Origin: Tepidanaerobacter sp. EBM-38
GTDB lineage: Bacteria; Bacillota; Thermosediminibacteria; Thermosediminibacterales; Tepidanaerobacteraceae
Reading direction: 5' to 3'
Assembly: GCA_001896545.1 (NCBI GenBank)
Contig: MPOT01000096.1
Span: 1 to 64,000, forward strand
DNA length: 64,000 nt
A program made the position numbers and the translations under genes. Under the pieces are notes generated by a model that did not search any database, was not told the origin of the DNA, and worked only from the letters and a program-made list of their open reading frames with translations. Of the stretch, positions 55,936 through 64,000 are shown in pieces (within the stretch, counting starts at the first letter, position 1; the number at the start of each line of letters is the position of its first letter).

Positions 55936-56244
55936 TTAATATCCGTTTTGGGCCGAACGATGGTTCTGATAACAATCGCTGCAGTATACGGGTCTATCAT
56001 TTCTGGGTTTAAAGGGAACTTGTGTGGTTGCTCCACAGTCGGCGCAAACTGCGTCATACATTTGTCTGTTCTGCCTTCTCTGGCCGTTGCCGTTCATTCT
56101 TTTTTTACGCGCATCACGGCAATCCTTGCATCTGATGGGTTCGTTCTCAAAACCCTTCTCAGCATAGAACTCCTGCTCACCTGTAGTGAAGACAAACTCA
56201 TTGCCACACTCTTTACACACTATTGTTTTGTCCTGAAATGCCAT
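55936..56244 (-). CDS. small double zinc-ribbon protein
   Basis: 102 aa from ATG 56244 (GAGGGG upstream). Two zinc-binding units: CKECG...CKDCRDARKKR and CADCG...CSDCYQNH. Matches the probable zinc-ribbon (zf-trcl) family, often basic and RNA- or DNA-associated, function unknown. An open frame continues upstream to 56409 but that part overlaps a structured leader and looks non-coding. Confidence 0.8.
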   Translation of the reverse strand: MAFQDKTIVCKECGNEFVFTTGEQEFYAEKGFENEPIRCKDCRDARKKRMNGNGQRRQNRQMYDAVCADCGATTQVPFKPRNDRPVYCSDCYQNHRSAQNGY

Positions 56245-56405
56245 TAAAAAACCCCTCACTTTGAAAAAGTTGTATTGGCATTTTCTTAGCTGACCTGGTT
56301 TTTCCCAAAAACGCCGTATACCGCCGAGTGAAACAGTCACTCTGGGAGTCGCTTCGCCTCCGGCCCTGGCATCGACTTTCAACCACAGACCTAAGTTATG
56401 CCTTA
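56245..56405 (-). promoter_or_regulatory. structured 5' leader of the zinc-ribbon gene
   Basis: About 160-nt leader with several hairpins visible: GGAG...CTCC, GAGTGA-CTGT-TTCACTC and GTTTTT-GGG-AAAAAC, plus a GC-rich GGCGGTATACGGCG segment. I do not recognise it as a known riboswitch or T-box. Confidence 0.4.
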
Positions 56406-56411
56406 ACACTA

Positions 56412-56440
56412 ATTATAACCGCATTTGTTATAAAATGCAA
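56412..56440 (-). promoter_or_regulatory. promoter of the zinc-ribbon gene
   Basis: Minus-strand TTGCAT (56435-56440), 17-bp spacer, TATAAT (56412-56417). Confidence 0.75.
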
Positions 56441-56476
56441 GAAAAATAAATCACTTCACAAAAAAATTACTAGCGG

Positions 56477-56920
56477 TTACTTTTTCGTATCGATAAAAGC
56501 CCCGTCGCGAGCACTTTTACCGATAATCCCATATCCCTTCAAAGCATTTTCGGCCTGCTTTAAATTACTGATATCATCCTTGAGTTTGGAAAACAGTTTC
56601 TGCATAACTGCGGTGTTTTCAGCATCAAGCTGCTGTATTTTTTTTAAAAAAACTCCAATATTATCATAAACTGCTTTTAATATTTTATTATCATCAGCAA
56701 CATATTCCTTAAATGCATCAATATTTCCTTCAAAAAACGAGAGCAGTTGGCAGTCCAGAGAGTCAACCTCTTCCATCAGCCGCTGCCGTGAATTTAAAAT
56801 TTTTAATAACTCCTCGGTGTCATCTTTTTTAAGAGCATCGGAAATGTTTTGAGTATATTTATATAAAGTTTCAAGCTTCTCCAGTTTGCTTTTCAGCAAA
56901 CCAGCTATGTCTTTATCCAT
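56477..56920 (-). CDS. FliT/FlgN-like flagellar chaperone
   Basis: About 147 aa from ATG 56920 (GGGGAG ten bases upstream). All helical with heptad patterns; follows fliS in a flagellar filament operon, the usual place of FliT/FlgN-type chaperones for FliD or hook-associated proteins. Sequence motif alone is weak. Confidence 0.65.
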   Translation of the reverse strand: MDKDIAGLLKSKLEKLETLYKYTQNISDALKKDDTEELLKILNSRQRLMEEVDSLDCQLLSFFEGNIDAFKEYVADDNKILKAVYDNIGVFLKKIQQLDAENTAVMQKLFSKLKDDISNLKQAENALKGYGIIGKSARDGAFIDTKK

Positions 56921-56946
56921 GATTTCGCTGCTCCCCGGATTATTTT

Positions 56947-57327
56947 TCACGCATTTTTCTTTAATTTTAAACAGGCCTCGCCCCAAGTATCCTTTAGCTC
57001 GGATAGCATTGACTCGACAATATCCAATGTGTTAACATCTTTTTTTACGTTTGCATCAACCAACTGCCCGTATAAAAAACCATAAATCTCCAACAGGTTC
57101 TCCGACAAATCATAACTCATATCCAAGCTGCATTCAAGTTCGGCTATGATATCCTGTGCCCTTGAAATATTGTAGTTGGCACTTGCTATATCATCTTCGG
57201 CAATATTTTTTCGGGCAAGTTTTACGAATTTTATCGCACCTTCAAAGAGCATTATCATCAAACGCTCAGGAGATGCTGACATTATTGAATTGTACTGATA
57301 TTGTTTATAAGCATTGGAATTTATCAA
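56947..57327 (-). CDS. fliS: flagellin export chaperone FliS
   Basis: 126 aa. Typical YKQYQYNSIMSASPERLMIMLFEGA start, then IAEDDIASANYNISRAQDIIAEL and SLDMSYDLSENLLEIYGFLYGQL. Binds the C-terminus of flagellin before export. Confidence 0.93.
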   Translation of the reverse strand: MINSNAYKQYQYNSIMSASPERLMIMLFEGAIKFVKLARKNIAEDDIASANYNISRAQDIIAELECSLDMSYDLSENLLEIYGFLYGQLVDANVKKDVNTLDIVESMLSELKDTWGEACLKLKKNA

Positions 57328-57358
57328 GAAAGAAGCCCCCTTTTCTCTGCAAAGACTG

Positions 57359-59224
57359 CTAACTGCCTGTATACATATTAAACTGCATGCTCAGCCACAT
57401 ACTCTGCTGATTGGCATACTGTATCGCCTGTTCCATTGCTGTAAACTTTTGCCAGTAGCGTTCTTCGGTTTGGACCAGCTTTTCTTCCAAATTCAAAATG
57501 CGATCTTCCATGTCCCGAATCTGCTTACCGAGAATACTGTCATCATATATCTGATATTCTCCGCCGCCGGCTTTTTCGGTAATATCTTGGATTCCACCCT
57601 TGAGTATGTCGTAAAACCTGGTTGCCACACCCTGAGAGCTAAAATCATCTCCGGAGGCATTGAACAGTTTCATAACCCCTTCTAGGTCCATTGTAACGGC
57701 ATCTCGAAGTTTTTCCTCATCGATATACAGCTTGCCTTTTTCTTTCCAATCATTAGTAGTAATACCTATGGCAGACAAGGTATTCATTCCTTTTGCAAGG
57801 CCCGACACCGGAGTTGATACTGCTGAACGAAGTTTTCTCACAATACCGTCAAGCAGCGAATCAGACCTTAAAAGCCCGCTTTTTGCCTTCTCCTCCCAGA
57901 GCTTTATGTCGTTTTCACTCATTGCACTTTTCTGCTCATCGGTAAGGGGAGGAAATTTTCTGTAGCGTTCCTCGGAAAGCTTTCCGTTAATCATGTCGAT
58001 GGTTTCATTATAAAGTTCAACATACTTTTTGATGCTCTCTACCGCCGCATCGGCATCGTTTTCCAGCCTAAAGGTTGCTGCTTTACCTGTTTCCATGGTT
58101 TCCTTCAAACTGAAACTCATGCCGTTTACAGTAAAATCATTGGCAGATTTTTCAACAACGGTATTATTTAAGACTATACGGGCATTTTGGCCCACTGCTT
58201 CAGCTGCATTAAAGCCCAGTGCATTAAACAGACCGCTGTCTTCGGTTATTTCGATCTTTGCTCCAAGGCCTGTTTCCTTTGATGTCAGAACCACCTTATC
58301 CGTAAGTGTATCATAGCGCGCCGTTACCCCTATATCCGCAGTTGTGTTGATTTTATCAAGAATAGTCTGAAGGCTTGCATTAGAATCAAATTCAAATGCT
58401 TTACCGTTTATATTAAAAGATATGGTACCTCCTTCGATGCTGCCGGATATCTGAGATTTTAGAGAGGTATTAAGCTTCAGTGGACTGTAAGCTGCCCCAT
58501 CGGCAAAACCCAGTGTTGAGAGCGTAGTGTCGCCTTCTGCTGCATTTAATGTTATGGGAACTTTGTGAAAGTCTTCGGCAGGCTGAATCGTAAGCCGGTT
58601 GTTTTGGATATTTACTTGCACCCGCTTTATGCCGCTTATGGTATCTCCGTTGCCATCGCCCTGCCAGCCGAAGGCCGTATTTATTGCCTTTTCAAGGTCC
58701 TGTGCCAGAGCTTCCAGATCATCGGCATTTGATGTATCATAATTTCCAGCATCTAATTCAACCGTCTTTTTTACACCGTCTATCGTCACAGAAAACTTGC
58801 TGCCGTCGGTGATTTCTATCTGGCCGGAGAGTTCTGCTCCTGTTAAAGGCTTTGTGACGGCCTTTGAGCTTTCAAGTCTTGCATAGCTTGCTATCTGCTG
58901 TACCTCTACCTTATAATCGCCCGGCACCGCACTTGCTCCCGGCGATACGGAAAAATACTTGCTAAAGCCCGCACCGTCATTCATGGTCCCTACGGCCTTA
59001 TATTTTAGATAAGAATTGGAAAGCTTCATGTCAAAGGAGGTATTGTACAGCGACCGAAGTTTTAAATTGATGTCGCGGTAGTCTGCCTTCTGCCATTCCA
59101 TGATTTGCTTTTGCTGGTAGAGTTTGTCTACCCGCGTCCGTTCAGCTTTCATCAGATCGGATACAATCTGGTCTATATCCATGCCCGAAACCAAACCGCC
59201 TATTCGCATGGGACTGTATGACAT
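57359..59224 (-). CDS. fliD: flagellar filament cap FliD (HAP2)
   Basis: 621 aa. N-terminal RIGGLVSGMDIDQIVSDLMKAER, FliD_N domain, hook-interacting IN repeats, FliD_C region with SAIGITTNDWKEKGKL and C-terminal coiled coil (LGKQIRDMEDRI). Longer than many (about 450-550) because of insert domains. Confidence 0.93.
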   Translation of the reverse strand: MSYSPMRIGGLVSGMDIDQIVSDLMKAERTRVDKLYQQKQIMEWQKADYRDINLKLRSLYNTSFDMKLSNSYLKYKAVGTMNDGAGFSKYFSVSPGASAVPGDYKVEVQQIASYARLESSKAVTKPLTGAELSGQIEITDGSKFSVTIDGVKKTVELDAGNYDTSNADDLEALAQDLEKAINTAFGWQGDGNGDTISGIKRVQVNIQNNRLTIQPAEDFHKVPITLNAAEGDTTLSTLGFADGAAYSPLKLNTSLKSQISGSIEGGTISFNINGKAFEFDSNASLQTILDKINTTADIGVTARYDTLTDKVVLTSKETGLGAKIEITEDSGLFNALGFNAAEAVGQNARIVLNNTVVEKSANDFTVNGMSFSLKETMETGKAATFRLENDADAAVESIKKYVELYNETIDMINGKLSEERYRKFPPLTDEQKSAMSENDIKLWEEKAKSGLLRSDSLLDGIVRKLRSAVSTPVSGLAKGMNTLSAIGITTNDWKEKGKLYIDEEKLRDAVTMDLEGVMKLFNASGDDFSSQGVATRFYDILKGGIQDITEKAGGGEYQIYDDSILGKQIRDMEDRILNLEEKLVQTEERYWQKFTAMEQAIQYANQQSMWLSMQFNMYTGS

Positions 59225-59261
59225 CTTTTTTCACCTCCTATATGATTTTATATAATCAAAC

Positions 59262-59630
59262 CTACACCTTCTCATCAACTATCAACCCTGCCTGCTTCCA
59301 AAGACCTGCAATAAGGTCTAAGAATTTTTCCGGCGGGATTTCGGATATAAGCTCATCACTTACTCTGTCGACTATTCTGACCATAACCCTTTTAGTTTCG
59401 TCGTGTATTTTAAACTCCAGGCGCGTAGGCGTAAGCTCTGTCGGAATAGTCTTTAAGCTGTCAATAATCAGGTCAGAATCCTCTTTACCTGAAGCCATTT
59501 TAAAGGCTTTTACCGTTGGGTTTACCTCTCCTGCAGCAGCAGAACCGACAGTATTTTCTACGGAATTCCCCTGAGATTTGCCTATAGGATTTACATCCAT
59601 ATGACCGGAAAAAGATGAATCTATCCTCAA
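59262..59630 (-). CDS. flaG: FlaG family protein
   Basis: 122 aa. Disordered N-terminus, C-terminal FlaG domain with LEFKIHDETKRVMVRIVD and IPPEKFLDLIAGLW. Affects filament length in other bacteria. Sits between flagellin and fliD. Confidence 0.88.
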   Translation of the reverse strand: MRIDSSFSGHMDVNPIGKSQGNSVENTVGSAAAGEVNPTVKAFKMASGKEDSDLIIDSLKTIPTELTPTRLEFKIHDETKRVMVRIVDRVSDELISEIPPEKFLDLIAGLWKQAGLIVDEKV

Positions 59631-59652
59631 ATCATACCACCCCGCATATCAT

Positions 59653-59680
59653 GCAGCCCGGCGGAAATCCGCCGGGCATG
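59653..59680. repeat. strong GC hairpin between flagellin and flaG
   Basis: GCCCGGCGG-AAAT-CCGCCGGGC (59656-59677), extended by flanking GCATG/CATGC-like bases. No T-run on the minus strand. Likely a 3' stabilising or partial-stop structure that keeps flagellin mRNA above flaG. Confidence 0.6.
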
Positions 59681-59704
59681 CCAAATCTAAATAAGAGCTA
59701 AAGC

Positions 59705-61348
59705 TTAACCTAAAAGCTTAAGCACAGTCTGGGGCGCCATATTGGCCTGAGCCAGCATAGCAGTTGCAGCCTGAGTCAAGATGTTCTGCTTGGTGAATTC
59801 CATCATTTCCTTGGCCATATCTACATCGCGCACACGGGATTCTGCTGCGGAAAGGTTCTCTGCAGATGCGTCCAGATTGTTGATGGTGTGCTCTAAGCGG
59901 TTCTGAACTGCACCCAGCTTAGCACGCTCGGATGAAACCTGCCCTAAAGCTTTATCTAGCACAGTTATAGCACTTGCTGCATCTTTATGTGTTGCAACGC
60001 TTAACGCATATTCGGAAGCTACATTGTTTGTCCCGTCAGTAACCGCCTTTGTTAAGGCAAAACCTTCGGTAGCTTCTTTTGAAGATATGCCCAGCTTGGA
60101 TGCCCTCATATCATTTATATCAAGTACCATAGCCTGATTTTCATTTGCACCTACTTGGAATGCAAGAGATTTATCCTCTACGGCAACTGTCACTTCTTCC
60201 TGCTTCGTATCAAGGGCTTTTGTAAATGCGACTTCAGTAGCATTATTTGCGGTTATTTCAAAGCTGATGCCGTGGTTGTTATATGTGTAGGCTGCTGATC
60301 CGTCATAATCTATCATATCCTTAGCCAATGCATTGCCTTCGGCGTCTTTAATTGTTACTACTAATTCAGTGCCGTTCCAAGCCGCTGTAACCGTTCGTGC
60401 ATCTTTATATGCACCGTCTGCTGCAGAATTTACAGTGAAGTCCTTAACCGTAGCACGGGTATCTGTGCCAGGAGTAGCTACTGTGTTTTTCTCAAAATCA
60501 TTAACCGTAGATTTTGCTTTAGCTGTAATATCGGCTTCAGAAATCGTAAGTTCAACTTTATCATCTACTTCCATTTTCTGGTAATCGGCGCCGGATATTT
60601 CGAAGCTTATGCCGTGGGAATTATACACGAAGTTTCCGTCTTCATTTACCTTGATTTTATCATCGACAGATAACTTCTCGGTTGCACCGGCAGGAGATGT
60701 TATCAATACTTGCAGCTGATCGCCACCAATTTTTTTTATGGTTACTGTCCCGTCACCGGTTAGGGTGCCTGACCATGCAGCATGACTGCTATCTATAGTG
60801 ATCTTATCATCTTTGAAAGCCGGCTGTATACCAGTTCCTGTAAAAGTTATTCCTTCACCGAAATTAAGATCTACAGCATCCATATTTGTAAGAACTGATT
60901 CAAAAGATGTATACTCGCTTGCAGCCGCCCTGTCGCCATTTAACAGTTTCATAGTGTTAAATTCTGTTGTATTGCCTATCCTGTTAATTTCGGAAGTCAG
61001 CTGATTGATTTCTTTTTGTATTTCGTCCCTGTCAGCTTCAACGTTGGTATCATTAGCCGCCTGTGTGGCAAGCTCTCTCATTCTCTGTAAAATTGCATGT
61101 GTTTCGGTTAATGCACCTTCTGCTGTCTGAATGAGTGAAATACCGTCCTGAGCATTCTTTGATGCCATGTTAAGACCGCGAATCTGTGCTCTCATTTTTT
61201 CAGAGATGGCAAGCCCTGCGGCGTCGTCACCGGCACGGTTTATTCTGTAGCCTGATGACAGTTTTTCCAGTGATTTTTGAGTATTTGTGTTGTTGATTGA
61301 AAGCTGGCGGTGAGTGTTCAGCGCCATAATGTTGTTATTAATTCTCAT
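59705..61348 (-). CDS. flagellin
   Basis: 547 aa. Conserved D0/D1 ends: [38 protein letters not shown], and C-terminal [17 protein letters not shown]...[13 protein letters not shown]. The variable D2/D3 centre (about 165-430) contains two related modules each with a YN(S/N)HGISFEI segment, suggesting internal duplication. ATG with GGAGG. Likely target of the neighbouring glycosyltransferase. Confidence 0.95.
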   Translation of the reverse strand: MRINNNIMALNTHRQLSINNTNTQKSLEKLSSGYRINRAGDDAAGLAISEKMRAQIRGLNMASKNAQDGISLIQTAEGALTETHAILQRMRELATQAANDTNVEADRDEIQKEINQLTSEINRIGNTTEFNTMKLLNGDRAAASEYTSFESVLTNMDAVDLNFGEGITFTGTGIQPAFKDDKITIDSSHAAWSGTLTGDGTVTIKKIGGDQLQVLITSPAGATEKLSVDDKIKVNEDGNFVYNSHGISFEISGADYQKMEVDDKVELTISEADITAKAKSTVNDFEKNTVATPGTDTRATVKDFTVNSAADGAYKDARTVTAAWNGTELVVTIKDAEGNALAKDMIDYDGSAAYTYNNHGISFEITANNATEVAFTKALDTKQEEVTVAVEDKSLAFQVGANENQAMVLDINDMRASKLGISSKEATEGFALTKAVTDGTNNVASEYALSVATHKDAASAITVLDKALGQVSSERAKLGAVQNRLEHTINNLDASAENLSAAESRVRDVDMAKEMMEFTKQNILTQAATAMLAQANMAPQTVLKLLG

Positions 61349-61374
61349 TAATTATTCCTCCCTGATTATTTTTA

Positions 61375-61440
61375 TTTTCCCGCATCCCTGCGGGCAATTT
61401 TTTTTCGACCGGCCGGATCGAAAATTGTCTATTCACTCTT
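61375..61440. repeat. two hairpins in the flagellin leader
   Basis: CCCGCA-TCCC-TGCGGG (61379-61394) followed on the plus strand by a T8 run, so it can terminate plus-strand transcription; and TTTTCGA...TCGAAAA around CCGGCCGG (61405-61427). In the flagellin mRNA they would form 5'-UTR stem-loops just ahead of the ribosome site. Confidence 0.6.
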
Positions 61441-61441
61441 A

Positions 61442-61468
61442 TTATCGGTATCCGGATGAAAAAATTAA
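61442..61468 (-). promoter_or_regulatory. sigma-28 (SigD/FliA) promoter of flagellin
   Basis: Minus-strand TTAA (61465-61468), 15-bp spacer, ACCGATAA (61442-61449), close to TAAA-N15-GCCGATAA. Confidence 0.7.
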
Positions 61469-61580
61469 TCTTGAAATTCCGCTGTTATTTCGGTTTTTAT
61501 TCGTTTTTATAGTTCAAGCTCTTTATTAATGGTCAATTTAACATCTTATTGCCCTTTCTCTCTTAATTGCTTTACAGGTA

Positions 61581-64000
61581 TTAAAAGCCTTTATGTGCAA
61601 TTGCAGCAAGTTCTTCCAGATTTATCTCCGGATACATTTCTTTTACAATCTTGTCGATTAATTCTGCTTCATCATTTTTATTCATAATGGTATACAATCG
61701 GTATATCAGCATATAATTGTCAATATCTGTTTTATCTAAATTAAGAGCGTTTGAGGCCATGACTAACGCATCATCATTCATTCCTTTTTCCATTGCCTTT
61801 TGCGCAAGATATCTGTAAACTTCTGCATTCTGGCAATTCCGTTCTGCAGCTATGATGTAAGATTGAACCGCCGGTTCTTCAAAACCATAGTCTTGCATCA
61901 TTTTGCCATATCTTGCATAATCGTCTCTTCCAAAATCAATGTTATAAATGTTTAATACATCATTGAACAACTCAAATTCATTTATTTTTAACAAGAAACT
62001 CAGCAATTGAAAAAATGATTCTCTTATGTCGTCAAGTCTTGCTCTCATATCGCCGATTAAGCTTAAAAATAGTTTTTTATCCGCTGAATCTTCAAGTTCC
62101 CACAATATGTCTTTTGCGCGATCAAGATTTTTTAGTATTATATAACATAAGGATGTGTAATAAACCGACATATTTCTTGATTTGCCGAATTCTGCTTCAA
62201 AGCATTTTAAGGCATCTTCATATTTTTTTAGGCCCATATATGCAATGCCCTTTAAATTATTTAATCCTCCAATGTCAACATTAATTTCTTCAAGATATTG
62301 CAATGCTGTATCAAATTCTCCAATATCCAAGTATAGCTGAGCCAATATAGCAAAATTTGCCGGATTTGCTTTTTCTACATACTTGTCAAAAAATTCTCTT
62401 ACAGTTTCAGGTGTCTCATTTTTTACAAATATCTCAAAAAGTTTCCTGAAGACCTGTCCATATCCGGGTTTTGCTATAAGCAACTTGGTGTATTCTTGTA
62501 CAGCATCATGCAGTTGGCCCAATTTTTCATAGCAAAAAGCAATCATATATCTTGCTTTATAACTTCCTGTGCCTGCTGTGGTATTTGCCATTCCGTTATA
62601 CTCACCTATTGACAGGCACTCTGTGAACATTTCAACAGCTTTTTGATACCGCTTTTGCTCAATGTATATGTTCCCCTCAAGGAATCTGAAATCCGGCACT
62701 TGCGGATATCTTGCTGCAGCATAATTTATAAGGCTTAGCGCTTGTTCATATTCTTTTAACGCAGAATGTGCAGATATTAGATACATCAATGTTCTTATCA
62801 TTAAAGGCGGATTATTGTTTAAAGCTTTTTGGGCAATCATTAAATGTTTTATTGCTTTTCTATACTCACCTGCATTGAAATATTCCACCCCCAGATTGAC
62901 ATGCTGGAACATGTCATTAGGATGTTCTAAAAGATAATCTGAAATCATTTTTATATATCGCTGCGTCTTATTCTTTTCAATTCTTATTTCGCTTAAGTAG
63001 CCATAGTGCAAGATTGTTATATCTGCTTTTTTATATATCGGCTCCCTGTCATCTGCCACATTTTTTAAATTTTCATGAATAGGATATACGTATTTCAGCT
63101 TTCCATTATTTCTAAATAACTTAAAATTATAGTGAATCTGTGCAAAATCGTCTGAAACATTACTTCCCCCATAGTTTACAAATTTGAATGTATAAGCTTC
63201 TATGGTGTCATCATTTAGCAAAGGCAGGATTTTTGCAACATCTTCTTTTTTAACTTCCTCATCCGCATCCATGAACAATATCCAATCAGATTTGGCATGT
63301 TCTATAGCAGTATTTCGCGCTTTGCTAAAATCATCCTGCCACTTTTCATGTATCACTCTTGCGCCAAGGCTTTCAGCTATCTCCGCCGTCCTATCCTTTG
63401 AACCTGTATCCACCACCACAATCTCATCCACTATATCTTTAACACTATTTATACATCGTGAAATATTCTTCTCTTCATCCTTTGTAATGATGCAGAGTGA
63501 GAGGGTGGGGTTTGTCTTATTAGTTACATTTTCTTTCCAATCAATTAAATGTGGATCTTTGTCCAAAATTGTTTCATATTGCTCTTTAATACCATATTGT
63601 GCGTTTTTATCCAGCTCTAAATATCTATTATATTTTTTTAATCTATCTTCTGGTTTTGCCCATCCCATATGTTTTATTCTTATTTCGCTCGTAATAGAAG
63701 GAAGTTCAGTTATATTCATAGGAAACCTCCCACAGTGCTGGGAACTCTCTTTCCATTTGTATTCAAAAAACGGCTGATATCTTATAAGAAATGGCCAATA
63801 TCTTAAATGAGCATTCCAATATTTGTCTTCTCTGTACTGTTTTTCATTCCAAAAATCAAAGAGTTTAAAGCCGACTACGTCATAATGAGGTTGGTTAATT
63901 AAATCATCAATTTCATCTTTTATTTTTTCCTCAAATATTTCGTCTGCATCCAAGCACAATATCCAATCAGGCTTAGTTGTTAGTGTTAAGTTCCATAACT
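61581..64000 (-). CDS. glycosyltransferase family 2 - TPR protein (5' end outside window)
   Basis: At least 805 codons; the frame stays open to 64000, so the gene begins beyond the window. The visible N-terminal part is the end of a first GT2 domain (CLDADEIFEE). A second GT2 domain follows (about 155-260 from the first M-like codon) with LSLCIITKDEEKNI, VVVDTGSKDRTAEIA and FMDADEEV (DxD-type). The rest is at least ten TPR-like repeats. Adjacent to flagellin, so protein glycosylation of flagellin is plausible; other surface glycans are possible. Confidence 0.85.
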   Translation of the reverse strand, partial: LWNLTLTTKPDWILCLDADEIFEEKIKDEIDDLINQPHYDVVGFKLFDFWNEKQYREDKYWNAHLRYWPFLIRYQPFFEYKWKESSQHCGRFPMNITELPSITSEIRIKHMGWAKPEDRLKKYNRYLELDKNAQYGIKEQYETILDKDPHLIDWKENVTNKTNPTLSLCIITKDEEKNISRCINSVKDIVDEIVVVDTGSKDRTAEIAESLGARVIHEKWQDDFSKARNTAIEHAKSDWILFMDADEEVKKEDVAKILPLLNDDTIEAYTFKFVNYGGSNVSDDFAQIHYNFKLFRNNGKLKYVYPIHENLKNVADDREPIYKKADITILHYGYLSEIRIEKNKTQRYIKMISDYLLEHPNDMFQHVNLGVEYFNAGEYRKAIKHLMIAQKALNNNPPLMIRTLMYLISAHSALKEYEQALSLINYAAARYPQVPDFRFLEGNIYIEQKRYQKAVEMFTECLSIGEYNGMANTTAGTGSYKARYMIAFCYEKLGQLHDAVQEYTKLLIAKPGYGQVFRKLFEIFVKNETPETVREFFDKYVEKANPANFAILAQLYLDIGEFDTALQYLEEINVDIGGLNNLKGIAYMGLKKYEDALKCFEAEFGKSRNMSVYYTSLCYIILKNLDRAKDILWELEDSADKKLFLSLIGDMRARLDDIRESFFQLLSFLLKINEFELFNDVLNIYNIDFGRDDYARYGKMMQDYGFEEPAVQSYIIAAERNCQNAEVYRYLAQKAMEKGMNDDALVMASNALNLDKTDIDNYMLIYRLYTIMNKNDEAELIDKIVKEMYPEINLEELAAIAHKGF

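Noticed and set aside
56245-56409. N-terminal extension of the zinc-ribbon protein to 56409
   Set aside because: No ribosome site, atypical composition, and the DNA has clear RNA hairpins; ATG 56244 has GAGGGG.
1-64000. tRNA or rRNA genes, including a tRNA attachment site
   Set aside because: No cloverleaf or rRNA-like stretch noticed on either strand.

Overview
The window reads as chromosome of a motile, Gram-positive anaerobe of the class Clostridia. The signs are strong GGAGG ribosome sites, frequent TTG/GTG starts, a SigD-type flagellin promoter, a c-di-GMP-I riboswitch, NhaC and methionine gamma-lyase genes, and HK97-type prophage genes of clostridial style. Genus cannot be fixed from sequence alone. 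About 46 kb on the left is accessory DNA; the remaining 18 kb is core chromosome.

Region 1 (about 0.1-30.2 kb, almost all minus strand) is a siphovirus prophage. From left to right it holds three overlapping large-serine-recombinase genes, a small SHOCT-like gene, endolysin, holin, tail-fibre-like GH18 protein, tail genes, tape measure, a tail chaperone pair with a classic -1 slippery site, head genes, capsid, protease, portal and terminase large subunit. A block of accessory enzymes follows (cyclotransferase, amidoligase, a degenerate amidoligase paralogue, two ParB-methyltransferases), then terminase small subunit. Two plus-strand cargo cassettes interrupt the late genes: an erm methyltransferase with a translational-attenuator leader (8.6-9.6 kb) and an AbrB/PIN toxin-antitoxin pair (15.4-16.1 kb). 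Everything normally upstream of terminase (replication, repressor) is missing.

Region 2 (30.4-32.5 kb) is an IS21-family istA/istB pair at the point where the prophage stops.

Region 3 (32.6-45.8 kb, minus strand) is a complete type 3 BREX phage-defence operon: xre regulator, brxF, brxC, pglX, (insert), brxHII, pglZ, brxA, then a terminator. The insert between pglX and brxHII is the most unusual thing here. It is a 190-aa three-helix membrane protein followed by two tiny overlapping genes (50 and 57 aa) that are paralogues sharing a 14-residue motif. Their shared codons differ only at synonymous positions, so they are real genes under protein-level selection. I know of no description of this trio.

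Region 4 (46.1-64 kb) is core chromosome: rlmD; a chemotaxis receptor under a c-di-GMP-I riboswitch; trmL; a PHP phosphoesterase; an NhaC-family transporter; methionine gamma-lyase with a sigma-54 promoter and three upstream palindromes; its probable ACT/PAS/AAA+ activator; a zinc-ribbon protein with a long structured leader; then fliT/flgN-like, fliS, fliD, flaG, flagellin and a large glycosyltransferase-TPR protein cut by the window edge.
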